64,000 nt of DNA, taken from positions 23,750,001 to 23,814,000 of the forward strand of contig NC_068933.1 of the NCBI RefSeq assembly GCF_023091745.1, given 5' to 3'. The notes under the pieces are model-generated. The model did not search any database and had not been told where the DNA came from. It saw nothing but the letters and a program-made list of their open reading frames with translations. Shown here piece by piece: positions 11,639 through 24,800 of the stretch. A program made the position numbers and the translations under genes. This DNA comes from Budorcas taxicolor (Eukaryota > Chordata > Mammalia > Artiodactyla > Bovidae). Numbering within the stretch: position 1 is the stretch's first letter; each line of letters starts with the position of its first letter.

Positions 11639-12802
11639 TCACAGAAGCTGTAGGAGCTTCAGCGATTGTAAGAGGGCTGCAGGCTCGGCCGACGCCAGAT
11701 ACTGGCAGCAGAGCCAGTCCTCCAGCTCCACCCCGCGCCGGCGGTCCACCGCCTTCTCGGCGAACTTCATCATCATCAGGGCTCGCTTCATGTCGATCCA
11801 GTTATGGAGCGTGGCGCACAGCGCCTCCTCTGAGGTGCCTGGCGGCTCCACCAGCTCGCGCCGGGGCCCCCACAGCAGGCACTGCAGCACGCGCTTGGCC
11901 TCGCCGATGCGGATGCGCTTGATGGGGTCGGCCTCCAGCAGCAGGTGGGCGAGCCGCTGCAGGCCCGGCGAGTAGAGGGACAGTGCGGGCAGCGGGGGCA
12001 AGTCCTCCTGCCGGTAGTCCTGTTCCCGGAGCTGTGCCCGCACCTCGAACGGGTTGGGCTGGTGGAGCAGCTCATAGATGAGGATGCCCGTTTGGAATTC
12101 GTCGAACTTGCGGTACTGAGAGGCAGACACGATCTCGGGAGCCAGGCGTGCCTGGCTCTTCTTCTGCTGCAGGTTGGCGGTGCCACCCGGCTTCTGCTTG
12201 GCCTTTAAGAAATTGCTGATGATAAGCCGGGGCAAGTGTTTCTCACTGGACCCTCCTTGAAAGGCGGGGGCGGCTGGAGGGGTGGGGGTGACGCTGGTAG
12301 GGACAGTGGCTGAGGGGCCAGAGGACGGGGTGGCCGCGAGGGCAGGGGATGTGGTGGTGGGAGGAACGGAGGCGGCGGGGGAGGGCTCGGGGGAGGCCTG
12401 GGGGGCGCAGTGCACCAGGAGCAGGTTCTCCAGGCACAGGTCTCGGTGGATGATCCCGTGCTCCTTCAGGTGCTCCAGCCCGTTGCAGAGCTGCAGGAGC
12501 AGGAAGCACACCCGCCGCTCGTAGACCTCGGGCTCAGACTGGTGGCTGGTGGCCAAGTCCCGCACAAAGTCCGAGGCGGTTTGGTGGGGCACCTCCCGAG
12601 TGATGACCACCACGCAGTCCTGCTCCTGGGTGGGGGGATGTGAGGGCAGGGCAGACAGAGGGTCCTTGTGTGCGTCGGGAGAGGTGAGCATGCTGGAGGG
12701 CACGGAGGCCACAAAGTGGCCACAGTCCTGCTGGATATTGAAGTGCACGGGTACTGACGGGCTGCAGTAGGAGGCTGCTTTGGGCTCGGGGGTCTTGCAG
12801 AT
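11639..12802 (-). CDS. PRAG1: PRAG1 exon 6: pseudokinase core and C-terminal helices, residues 1018-1404
   Basis: Acceptor CTTTCCCCCACAG|ATCTGC at 12803/12802; the stop TGA is at 11641-11639. It starts ICKTPEPK in frame with the AVK of exon 5. Landmarks are VVVITREVPHQT (hinge region), HRDLCLEN (His1136, Arg1137, Asp1138, Asn1143), a Pro/Ala/Ser/Thr-rich insert (about 1151-1203), LIISNFLKAK where DFG should be (1213-1215), RLAPE (1238-1240), then FQTGILIYELLHQPNPFE and the helices to LKLLQLL. Keeping HRD and Lys1017 but losing the Asp of DFG fits the known lack of kinase activity. The terminal helices form the second half of the dimerisation domain in known structures of the family. Confidence 0.96.
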   Translation of the reverse strand: MCKTPEPKAASYCSPSVPVHFNIQQDCGHFVASVPSSMLTSPDAHKDPLSALPSHPPTQEQDCVVVITREVPHQTASDFVRDLATSHQSEPEVYERRVCFLLLQLCNGLEHLKEHGIIHRDLCLENLLLVHCAPQASPEPSPAASVPPTTTSPALAATPSSGPSATVPTSVTPTPPAAPAFQGGSSEKHLPRLIISNFLKAKQKPGGTANLQQKKSQARLAPEIVSASQYRKFDEFQTGILIYELLHQPNPFEVRAQLREQDYRQEDLPPLPALSLYSPGLQRLAHLLLEADPIKRIRIGEAKRVLQCLLWGPRRELVEPPGTSEEALCATLHNWIDMKRALMMMKFAEKAVDRRRGVELEDWLCCQYLASAEPAALLQSLKLLQLL

Positions 12803-15800
12803 CTGTGGGGGAAAGCGGAAGTGAGGTCAAAAGCCAGAGCCTTCATTCTACTCAGTAAATAGTGCTGGGACATTTAGACATCCACACGCAAATGGTGAAC
12901 TTACACCCCCACTGCCCACTGCACACACACCATTTAACTCAAAATGGGTCACAGAGACCTAGGTCACAATGGGGAGGCTTAGGTGTGAGAGCCAAAGCAT
13001 ATACACTTTTGAAGAATACACAGGGCGGAATCTTTGAGGCCTTAAGCTAAGCCAAGATTTCTCAGTGACCACACCAGAACCATGGTCCAAAAGAGAAAAA
13101 GGTGGACAAACTTGACCTTATCAAATCTTAAAAGTTGTGTAGTTCAAAAAGTATTAAGAAAATTGGGAAGACAAGTATTAGAGTGGGAGGAATTATTTGC
13201 AAAACACCTATCCATCCAGAATGTACCCAGAATTCTTGCAAAGCTGTCGTATGATAAATTATCCAGTCAAAAAGTCAGCAAAAGATATTCACAAGCATTT
13301 CACCCAAGAACTATGTAAATGGCCATAAGCACATGAAAAGATATTCAACATCATGAGTCATAAGGGAAAGGCAAGTCAAAAACACAATGAGAGCCCAGGA
13401 GATGCCCACCAGAATGGCTGTAATAAAATGGTAATACCAAGCGTCTATAAGGATGTACAGAAATGGGAAGTCTCAGATACAGCTGCTGCTAAGTCGCTTC
13501 AGTCGTGTCCAACACTGTGCGACGCCATAGACGGCAGCCCACCAGGCTCTGCCATCCCTGGGATTCCCCAGGCAAGAACACTGGAGTGGGTTGCCATTTC
13601 CTTCTCCACAGATACAGCTAGTAGGATGTAAAATGGTACCACCCCTTTGGAATACAGATGGTCAATTTCTTAAAAAGTTAAACCTAAAATGATCATACAA
13701 TCCAGCCAGAATGAGTTCCCTTGATAGGAAGACATCTCTTTGCCCACAACGTGGACTGGAAAAATTCTCAGGAAGCCAGATAAGAGCTTCCTCAGGCAAC
13801 CAGTCTCACTCCCCAGCCCCTGCACCTGACTTGGCAGCTACCTGACAGCAGATATGTTTGGTCTCTGGGATGTTCCCTTTTTGGGGAATCTCAGGGGCAG
13901 AGATGCAGGCCCTACACCTCTAGGACTTGGTCAAATTCTCTTAGGCTGCCCTGGTTTCTAGATCCAGGTTAATATGCCATGCCTACCAATTGGCACAATC
14001 CATGGGGCTGATTTTAGTGGAGCTGCTAAGTGCAAGAAAACAGAAAGCTCTCCAGCGAATAGGGAAGCCCAAGGGCCGAAAGGCACCCTCTGAACTGAAG
14101 ATGGAAATAAACGAGTGGAGGATCTCAGGTTCTCTGGGGAGTTCCTACGCTGTGCCTTTCCCTCTTCTACATCTTTTTGTACTAATGACAGCGTCAGCCA
14201 CCTAAGGATCCTGAGCAACAGGAATCTTCATCTGGTGGCCGCACAACTGAGAGTCTGGAGTCACACACAATGGCCTCCCATCAGGCCTGATCCCCTCTAA
14301 TTAATTATACTGAAAGAGACTGCAGATGGTCTGTGGGTACTCCTCTGCAAAGGAGATGGTGCAGCCCCAGCCGTGCTTTGTAGAAGGGTAAGGATCAGTA
14401 TGTAATCCTCAGAAGAAAGGCATCTGCCCCATCTGCAAAATATCACCCAGCAAACAATCTCAAAACAACCCTTCGGCTGCTGCATGGCTACACCTGAATG
14501 GTCATGGCAGTGTTTATGGAGTGCCACAATGCTTAGAGGTGACGTTTTTAGAAGTTCTGTTGCAAGCGCCTTTTCAAAGAGATTTATTTATATTGCAGCT
14601 CTACAAACCTCAGCATGAAACCTGGCATAAAGGAGCTCAGCTACTAAGAAAACTTTTTAATAGATAATCGGAGGGTTGGGGGATCAGGGGGAGGGAACAC
14701 ATTAATTTAGTGATCTCTCATATTAGAAAAGTAGAATAGAAATAAAAGGGAAGCTCATTTTATCCCAGACAGTGTTTCCTCTTCCATTAACAAAAGTGAT
14801 TTCAGGATACATGTCGAAAAGGCACTGCTGTAGGTTCCTTCTTATCTGAGCCCAGCCAGCTATATTCCATTTTTAAATGGCAGTTTTCTGGAACATCGTC
14901 GGCTTGGGTGGTCCTCAAAAAACAGTCTAGTGTATAAATACCAACAACCACTGTGTATGGACTGTTTGCAGGGCCATCCATCCATGGATACAAGTGAGAG
15001 CTTCTCAACTACAACATACCCAGAAAACTTTCACATGGTGTCTATAAAGCATATTTCCTGTAGTGTCTCTTTAAATCTCACTGAACAACTCGATAAGATA
15101 GATGTTACTACAGAGCAGAAAGCTGAAACTTTAAAAAGTTAAGGTATTTTGCCCAAGATTGTACAGCTGAGAAGTGTTCTGGAGGTGAAGAGTATGAGCT
15201 TTAGGGTGAAAAGGACCTTAGTTTAAATATGAACTCTGCAAACATTGGCAAGTTACCCTTGATTCTTATTCTTTTCGGTTGGTCGTTATGTTCTATTAAG
15301 TAGTCACAAACACTGAACGCATGAATGCTGAGCCACTGCTCCTAGGGAAATGCAACGTGAAGTTCTTACAAATCTCTGGTCACAAGAGGTTCATCAACCG
15401 GCCAATGTATAACCCTGCTGTATGTGTGTTTCTGTTTAAAGACTCCTTATTCATAGATACTGTTGAGTATTTCAACTGTGCTAACAGTGACTCATGGCTG
15501 ACAGCAGTGTAGCTCATGCCTGAAAAGAAGCTGATCTTTCATCACAGTCTTCCTGACCTTAGGATCATGAGACAGGACTTCATTGCTTGGCACGGCCATT
15601 TTAAAGGGTGAAATCACCCTTAAAAAAAAAAAAGTGTGAATATGAGGCACTTGTTTATAGTATGAGAGCTGAGAAAGAAGGTGGAGAGTCCCTGTGTAGC
15701 ACCTCAGCTAGGGATTTGTGTGTTGAATAACTCAGATCTCCCCAACTCTGCACATGGCCAGGAATGACCACTAAAGCACCCCGGGTTACAAAAAAATTTC

Positions 15801-18800
15801 AGCACCAAATTCACAAATATGAAATCCCCAAATATTGAGAATTGACTGTATTTATCTCAAAGTCTGTTTCTTCTCTGTATCTCAAGGGCAGTGTCCCTCC
15901 TCACAGGGCCACTGGGAGCATTAAAAGACACAACACAGATGCAGCTTTCAACACAAAGCCTAGCCCAGGTGAGCATTCACTGGGAAAGGCTGCTATGGTG
16001 ACTGCTCTTGTGGGTCTGATGGTAACCTGGTGGTGGAGCCAGGCAATCCAGAGGTGGCTGGCAGGTAATTGTACAAACCCAGAGGGCGCAGCTGCCGGGC
16101 CTGGGATGCGTTTCCAAGGATCCTTTTCTCCAGGGTATCAAAGGCTTGAGCCCAGCAAAAACTCTCCTTGGGAGTCCAGGCAGTTTGCACAGAGATGTAA
16201 ATGAAGGAGCAGAGTCAATGACAACTGGCCTGGATGGGATTCAAAATCAGTGAGCTGGTCTTCTGGCAAGACCTCACTGCCTCGAACAAAAGACGGGGTG
16301 CATGTTAACCAGTGGGGCAGCCCTGGGCAGGGCCCCTCAAGATCATTCTACAGAGTCAAATTAGGAGTGAAGGTAGAGGAGGTGGGTGAAAGGCTTCTCT
16401 TCCACCCCCACCTCCCCTCACCATCCCACAAGGTCATTTTCAGGGGTCTGTGCTCAGGTTTTGGCTCAAGACCTTCACACAGACTGGTTCAGCTCCAATT
16501 TCAAAGGTTTCATTGAGCCAAGTCTCGCTTTAAACTTTGATGCCTTGGCCTGCTTCGTGGTTGAAAATCTGGGCTAAGTCATGTCTGCGAAATAAAAAAG
16601 GCCCAGCCAACTTAACCCAGGTCCCTAATTACTGGAGTTCTGGCTGACTGAGGCCATGAAACAGCTTCGACAGCACACGTAACAAAGGCTTTTTCTCCTA
16701 CCCTGTATTCGTGGAGCAGGGCTACACAAGCTGGCTTCACTCTCTCACTGCCGCAGGAGGCAAAGCCCGCAAACAGAGGAACCAACACGAGCCCGAGCAG
16801 GTGCGAGCCTGCAACCGAAGCTCCTGCAACCCAGATATGGATGAGCTCGGCCTCAGCCGGGCGGCTCGGGAAGGAGCCTGCTCCCCTCCTGGGGACCCAG
16901 AGGATTCAGATGACTATCTCATCCAGAACCAGCACTAATGAAGCGGAACGGCGGCGCGGGCAGGAGTATGCTCTGCACCCCGCCTCCACCCCATCACCAG
17001 GCCAGGCACATCTCCAAATCGATGCTGCTGTTCCCTAGACTCTGAATACTTGAAATTCTTTTTCAAATTTCCTTTTCATAAAATATTGAGCTCCAATATT
17101 AAAAAAAAAAAGTTCAAATTTTAAAAAGAAATTTCCTTTTCACATGCTACAGAGATATACCCTGATCTACCAAGGCTCCAGCAGAATCACAGAGAACACT
17201 GGGACTCTCTTCCTTAACAGGCCCAAGGTCTATCTGCTGGTTTCCTTATTATTATTATTTTTTGATATGGACCATTTTTAAAGTTTTTACTGACTTGGTT
17301 TCAATATTGCTTCTGTTTTGGGTTTTTCGGTTGGGAGGCACGTGGGACCTCAGCTTCCTGACCAAGGATCAAACCAGCACCCCCAGCATTGGAAGGTGAC
17401 GCCTTAACCACTGGACTGTCAGGGAAGTCCCTCCTTATGGTTTACATTTCAGATGAAATGAATAACACTACCTTCTAATCTTCTCTGGGAATGCGAATCT
17501 TCTGTACTGTTCTTCAGAATTGGCTAACTCTACATTATTACAGGAGGTCTTAGAATCCAAGCTGCATATCACAATCATGAATCTAAAAAACCAAACCCCT
17601 TGATCCAGAAGTTCAAGGGGTTTGAACTTGAACTAGACCTTGTGCTAAGTGGCCCCTTGGTCCACATCACTTTCTACCCCATGGGCAAGAAGGATTAAAA
17701 GCCTGTCCCACCAGGCTTGTTCCTCCTCAAAATGGAGAGGTCAGCTCTCTCTTGACAGTGAAGGAGCCCCCAGGTCCAGCCCCAGGAGGCAGGGGACAGT
17801 AACTGATGCACCTGAACACAAGAAAATGTTCAGGGTGGAAGCAGAGAGATGATTCAAAGATCATTTTCTCAGGTCCACTGGGTCAGCAGAAGCAAAGAAC
17901 TTCCTAAAGGCACCTCTACTCCCTTGACTTTCAAGGAGCTCAAATTTACATCCCTTCATTGGATAGGTACAGATCCCGGGCTCTGGGCTGCCAGTGATGA
18001 CCAGGCTGACCACATTCAGCTCGCTCTTTCCTCCACTGAACACGTGCATACAAATCACACTGCACCATGTCCTGGGCCAGGCAAAGTGAACTCACCGAGC
18101 ATTTCCAGGAAACGACCCTCCTCTGGGAGGTGGCCGAGGGGACAGGAATTCTCAAGCCACAGGGCTGCCAGTCAGGATCACCAGCCACATGGCGGGGGAG
18201 CGGGAGGTGGGGGTGAGACCTACCTTCACGGCGTAGGTGCTGCCGGGGTCCTCGGAGCAGGTGGCGCAATAGTAAATGGCATCCCCCGAGTCACAGCAGG
18301 GCTTGTTACAGGTCAGCTTGAACAGGGACCAGTTATTCTCGCTGAAGTGCAGCTCCTTCTTCTGGCCGCCCATGAAGAGGTCCTCGCACCTGGCCACGAG
18401 GCGGACCAGGGACTGGGCATACAGGCCCCCCAGCTTGGCGTAGGTGCCCTCCTTGCTGCTGATGCTGTTCAGGAGGCTGTGGAGCTGCAGCTGGGTGCTG
18501 CCCGCCGAGGCCTGGCTGGATACGCTCAGCTGGGAGGACGAGGTGGAGGAGACCCCTTTGCCCTGCAGGCCTTTGCTGCCCCCTAGCCCTGGCGTAGGGC
18601 CCCGGTGGCCACTGCCTTTGGAAGTTTTCTCCAGCGGCTCTGAAGCGGAGAAGACGTGCTGGTGGCGGCCGCCGGGGCCTGAGGCATAGCTGAAGTGGGA
18701 GTCCTCATGGGCACAGACGTTAGTCTCTGAGTGGCTGAGGTTCAGCTTGGGACTTGCTGTTCTGGGCTTGGGGGAGCCCTGGGGCCAGAAGAAGCCATCG

Positions 18801-21800
18801 GGGGAAGAGGCCGCCCGACTCACGAGCTTCTTCTGGGGAAGAGGCGGGGGCTGCAGGGGATCGCCGGGGGACACATCCTCGGTGGAGCCCGAAGGGAAGG
18901 GGACGGGGGCAAAGAGCTTCTTCCTGCTGTTGGTGGGCGAGTGAGCTGGCTCAGATGATGGACCTGAGAGAGAGAAACAGAAATTCTCAGGCTAGAAATC
19001 CATGCTGCTCAGTTCCAGGATCCTGTGGGCTTTTTTTTTTCCCATCAAAGTAATTTATATTGTTTTTATCTATTTCTTGAAAAGACAACATATGCATATG
19101 AACAAATTAAAAGTGCAAAAAAGGTATACAATGACAATGAGTCTTCTTCCTATCTGGTCCCTCAGCATCCAGTCCCTCTAATCTAAAGGAAACCACTGCT
19201 GGCAATTTCTCATGCATCCTTCTGGAGATCCGCCAAACAACCAAAACAAACACACATGCAACATACACACGTTTACACAGAGGAGAGCAAACAGTGCCCA
19301 CTGATCCCAATATTCCTTTTCTTCATTTGCCACTATGGATTGGAGATAGTCCACATCAGATGATGTCCAGGTGTATTTCATTCCTTTTAACAGGTGCCCC
19401 ATATTATATCATTTTATGCAAGTATCATAATTTGCTGGATGGCTACTTAGGTTGCTTCCAATATGTGGCAAACAATGTTCAACAGCAACAACAAACTTGA
19501 ACATGTGTGGCTTGGCTGGATTTTTTTAAAAAGTCAGTTTATAGAGGGTAGTGTTTAGCTGCAGTAAAATGCCTCCTTTTAATGTGTAATTCTATGAGTT
19601 TTGACAAACTCCCTGATGGCCTGGGGGACAGGGCAGACCCACAGACATTTTAGAAAGCAGACAATGGTGGTGGTGGTTTAGTCATTAAGCTCTGTGCATC
19701 TCTTACGACCCCATGGACTGTAGCCCGCCAGGCTCTCCTGTCCATGGTATTTTCCATGCAAGAATGCTGGAGTGGGTTGCCATTTTCTTCTCTGGGGATC
19801 TTCCCAACCCAGGGATTGAACACGAGTCTCCTCCATTGTGGGCAGATTTTTTTTTTTTAACCACTGAGTCACCAGGGAAGCCCAGAGGGCAAAGGAAGGT
19901 GATTTTATAGAAGAAGAAGCAGAAAAGCGAGTGGTTCCTAGGCCTCTGAGTTCCCAGAGTGGTGCACATGGATACTGATATGATTCTGGGAAAGTTCCGT
20001 CACTGCCCCAGATCTCCACAGCACACAGGTACGTCCAGAAACATCACAGAAGGTGAGATGGATGGCCAGTCTAGGCAGAGCGAAGACTGGACTTAGTCTT
20101 CGTGTCACTGCATGAAATGGAGAGTTCACAATGAAATAAGAGTTCAGGTAAAAAAACGTTTAAGAAAAGGTACTGACATTGGAGACAAGGAAGTATCAAC
20201 TGAAATAATACTCATTTATTTCATTCTAAGAACTGATTCAAAGATGTAGCCATTATTTTAATAAAAGCTTTTAGGGGGATTAAAAGAAACCCATTAACTA
20301 TATCCATATGTGGTAAAATGCATGCTATTATCCTGAAGGTTAAAATGTGAAAGAAACAGGGGTCTCAGATTTAAGGAAATGGACACTTATGATGTGCACC
20401 CATCATTTTCAGGGGGCCCCAACCTCCAGGATCTAATGGCTGATGACCTGAGGTGAAGCTGATGTAATAATAATAAAGTGCACAATAAATGTAATTTGCT
20501 TGAATCATCCCCAAACCATCTCACCCCCCACCACCCACAGTCTGTGGGAAAACTGTCCTGCAGGAAATCAGTCCCTGGTGCCAAAAAAGTTGGGGACCAC
20601 TGTGACTGTGCATGTCCCCTCCTAAGGGCCGGGTATGCCGTACCTCTCTGAACTCCTCTCCTCTCAGCAGGACGACTAGAATGAAAGACGCACAACAAAC
20701 ACAGAGGCCTGAGACACGTGGAGAGAGCCCCCATAGGAAGGCCACTGTTAGTTTTGTGTCACTTCACTCAAGGCCTTTGTAGGGCTGCTTGTGCATATGT
20801 GATAGCTGTTCATGCCTGAGTCTCTCTCTGCTTTCTCCAGCCAAAGTGGGACAGAAGTGGCCGGCACCAAGCCTTTCATATCCACATAGGGCAGGGTGGG
20901 GGATGGGGGGTGGTTTCCTTACTTAAGATGCTTCTTCACAGGCAAGAGAGAGCAAGGTGGATGACCACGTCCTCAGGCATTGACATCCGTGCCCCAGCCT
21001 CTCTGACCAGCATCAGTGAGCGACAGCAGAACAAGCCCAGTGCGAAGCCCCCAGAAGGACAGAGTTAGTACACGCAGCTCACTGAACCCAGGAGCTGGGA
21101 ACCAGGTTCAGGCAAAGAGATGTATTATCAACACTCAGAAGATAAGGGTGGGAGAGGCGTGGAGTGTGATCAGAATTCCGGTCAGTCAGCCCTGATGTTC
21201 ACTGGAAGGATGGATGCTGAGGCTGAAACTCTAATACTCTGGCCACCTGACGCGAAGAGCCAACTCATTAGAAAAGACCCCAGTGCTGGGAAAGATTGAG
21301 GGCAGGAGGAGAAAGGGATGACAGAGGATGAGATGGTTGGATGGCATCACCGACTCAGTGGACATGAGTTTGAGCAAACTCTGGGACATGGTGAAGGACA
21401 CGGGAGCCTGGCGTGCTGCAGTCAGCCCATGGGGTCACAAAGAGTTGGACACGACTGAGCAACTGAACAACAACAACCAGCAACAGGGACACCCTGCCTA
21501 TGACTCCTGGTCCCCAGTTCAACTGGCCGGGGAGGTCTGTGACAAGTCAGTTTGTGGACTAGTCCCCTCTTTTAGCCCCATGCTTATACCCACCCCCTTA
21601 TCTGGTGTGCTTTTCTTGCCTTCTTTGTACGGCTCTCACCACATCCCTTTCTGCCTCTACCCTGATCTGAGGGTGCACAGAGAGATGTCAGCTGTCAATC
21701 TTACTCAGCTGAGCTTCCTCATTTAAAGCTGACCAGACTGCATCCCCATGAAGGCCCCTTCCAAAACTAACAGTCTACAATTTCAGCCACGGTTTCCATT

Positions 21801-24800
21801 TTCAACAGCTCCTCATGTGTATTCTGTCTCAAAGCTGCCCCCGAAAGAAAATACCTCTATACTGATGGTTATCTGGCTTCCTCTGTCCCTCTAGCTCTAG
21901 CTCTCCTACGCTGTGGCTGGAAAACTTTTCAGTCTTTAAGAATAGCAGGAATCTTAATCTACATATATATATATAATCAGCAACACTTCTTACCCTGGAT
22001 TACCAAAGAAAACCAAGAGGTTGTGCTTTAGCACAAAAAATAACGTGTGTGTTCAGGCAGTTGGAAGGAAGTGATTTTTCTCTCCTTTGCCCTGTAGGTG
22101 TTCCCTTGCTTTCTTGTGGGAACTGTGAGTCAGTGGCTTTGATGAGATCTATATCCTGCAACATGTGAACTAAGTCAGGCCAGGAGTACTGGATATTAGC
22201 AGGAGGCGTGGCTTCAAGGATTAGTGTGTAGGCTGGCTCCTTTTTCTGTATTTCTTAGATGTTAGGTGTTTGTCACCCAGCAAGCACCGCCTAAAGCGCC
22301 GAGCGGTCAGATGATGGCACTGCACAGGAAGGCTCCCAGCCAGGCGCTTGCCTGGGGGAGGCACAGGACTACATGACACAGACCTCATCCAGTGAAGTGA
22401 GGTTCACCGGAAACGTGCCCTTTCCCTGTACAACTGGGCATTACATACGTGTGTGTGTGTGTGTGTGTGCGCGTGCATGCCAACTCTCTTCAGTCGTGTC
22501 TTGACTCTTTGTGACCCTATGGCCTGTAGCCTGCCAGGCTCCTCCATCCATGGGATTCTCCAGGAAAGAATATTGGAGTGGGTTGCCATGCCCTCCTCCT
22601 GGGGATCTTCCTGACCCAGGGATTAAACCTGTGTCTCTTACATCTCCTGCATTGGCAGGCGGGTTCTTTATCACCACCTCCACCTGGGAAGCCCTTTACA
22701 TACACACATTGTCATTTTTTTCAAATGAAAAAAATCACCTAGTTTGGTAACAGGCACCCCACCACCTTCTGTCCTGAGGCATTCTTAATCCACGCTTCAG
22801 ACTTGGATCCATGACTGATGAGAAGACTGTAATTCTCTCTGATGGCTCCCAGGCACCACGGGACTGAATAAATAACATCTCAGCTGTTAATATTCTTAGG
22901 GCTTCTCAGAAAGAGATGTCCATGTGTGACCTTTCTCAATGAAAGTGTGATTTCTCCACCGCAAGACAGGCAGCAGCCGTCTTCTATGGAATCACCGGGA
23001 GCCCCCGAAAGCCCACTCTGGATCTGTCATGCTCTTGACTCTTCCTTGGGGCACCTCCTCAGAAACATGGCTGTGACCTTGCAGAGGCTAGACTCTTACT
23101 ATGTGTGGCAGCTGCCACTCTCTGCATGTAGAAAAGCCAGAAAGAAGAGGGAACAAACATGCCTTGACACCTAAAATAGTCTCAAAACTCCCAGGCAAGC
23201 CACTGGTTTAGAAAAATGTGCCTAAAAAAATCATGAAACACTTTGGCCAACAGCCCATATTCTCAGGACTTGGATCCAAGGGCGCACGAGACAGAGTCAA
23301 ATATATCCTGGGGTTTTAGGCCAGTGTTAGGTCACTCTGTTTCTAAATTCTGGCTTACAATTAAGGGTATAAAAAGGGTAAGAATGGAAAATACTTTCCT
23401 GGGACGTCTGCCTACATCACAGTTACATCATTGGTAGTTTTTTAAAAATGACTTTGGGTACTAATAGGGCCAGAGAGCTACAAACCCCTTTTCCTAAGTT
23501 TTCCTTCCAGTTTTCAGTTCTGCATATCAAGCTGGTAGCTAGCTATACAGCAGAACAGCTCCGCATCTCTTTAGTGCCCGTGCTTCAGAGAAAAATGTTT
23601 CCTCGGACAAAACTATCGTGTGGTGCACGGGGTGGGATCTCAGAACAACCGACGGGAAGGTGAACTCATTTGGTGCCATCCTATTTAGAAAGCAGAGAAG
23701 AGGAACCAGGATTTCAACGGTCCGGAAAAAGAGCTTAACTCCTATGCAGAAACGCAGGCCAAAAGTTCAACCCCAGCACTGTGAGGTTTTCTTATTATAG
23801 AGTCCTCTCTTCTGGCTGGGTTTTAATAGGTACTTTCATTGTTCTCTACAGCCAAAATGAGAGCTGGGCTGCAGGAGGAAGTGGTCAGTCCAGTTTTGAA
23901 ACGTATAAATAAGCCCGTGCGGCTCCCTTGGCGCCCGGCTCTGCCTTCTGACGGCGGATGTAAAGGACTGAATGACACAGACCTTGACAGCAGGGAGGCC
24001 AGATCAAATGTGGGGACAAAGGGCAGGGTCCCAGCTAAGAGTCCCCCCGCCCAGCTCCAAACTTTAGCTTCGGCATCTGACTGTTCTCCACCTTGTAAAG
24101 GAAAGTAAATGGAATTTTCTTTTGTTCGAAACACTTAAGTGTTTTTTGGATCTTTTTTTAAAATGAGGGTAAGAGGAAATGACTGGCTGGCTGGAAATGA
24201 CTGTATAGATTAATCCATTCATTCACTCATATTTCCTGAGCACCTACTACAGGCACGGCAGAGGGAACAAAGTAGATGGAGAAACCTCGTCCGCACCATG
24301 GCCTGCTTCAATCCCTACATGTTCAAGGTGAGAAACTGAAGCCATCGGTGGAGGCCAGCATCACACAGGAAGTGGTAGTCTTGCAGATTTTAGCCAAAAC
24401 CCCTCCCCACCCCTCCAGAAGATGTTAAGGGTCGGGGTGGCGGGTATGTTTTAGACTCACAGAGAGTAATTTTTTCCTCCAAAGGAGAACTATACAAGCT
24501 CTTGTTTGGTTCCACAATCAAAATAGACTAAGCTCTATTTTGTTGTTGTTTTGTTAAAGGAAGGCATATGGCATTCCTTCAAGAGAAATGCTTACTTTTT
24601 CAAGAAGGCAAACGTGGTCTGAAAATGGAAACACATTATTAGCATTTTACAGTTGTATGGAAAATGCAGCATTTGTGAGATGTTTCTCTGGACTGCTTAA
24701 GCATCCCAAGAAACAGTGATCAAGATGGGTAGGCCATTGACACGCAAAATGGGGAAGCACTGTCTGTTTGGAAAACAGGCTCATGGAAAATATTTCATGT

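Larger units (their letters stand above)
12803..18223 (-). other. PRAG1: PRAG1 intron 5 (5.4 kb)
   Basis: An old L1 piece occupies the 900 bp next to exon 6, interrupted by a SINE. The middle (13.8-17.2 kb) is mainly unique with a MIR-like piece at about 15.05-15.28 kb, and a CHR-1 SINE lies at 17.26-17.43 kb. A relatively GC-rich stretch at 16.7-17.0 kb has no recognisable coding content. Confidence 0.85.

Noticed and set aside
11601..12643. Plus-strand frames opposite exon 6
   Set aside because: Antisense shadows of conserved PRAG1 codons.
17849..18586. 245-codon plus-strand frame opposite exon 5
   Set aside because: It covers PRAG1 exon 5 in antisense and runs into the intron; no known domain.
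23839..24108. 89-codon frame in intron 4
   Set aside because: No known protein; overlaps an equally open frame on the other strand.
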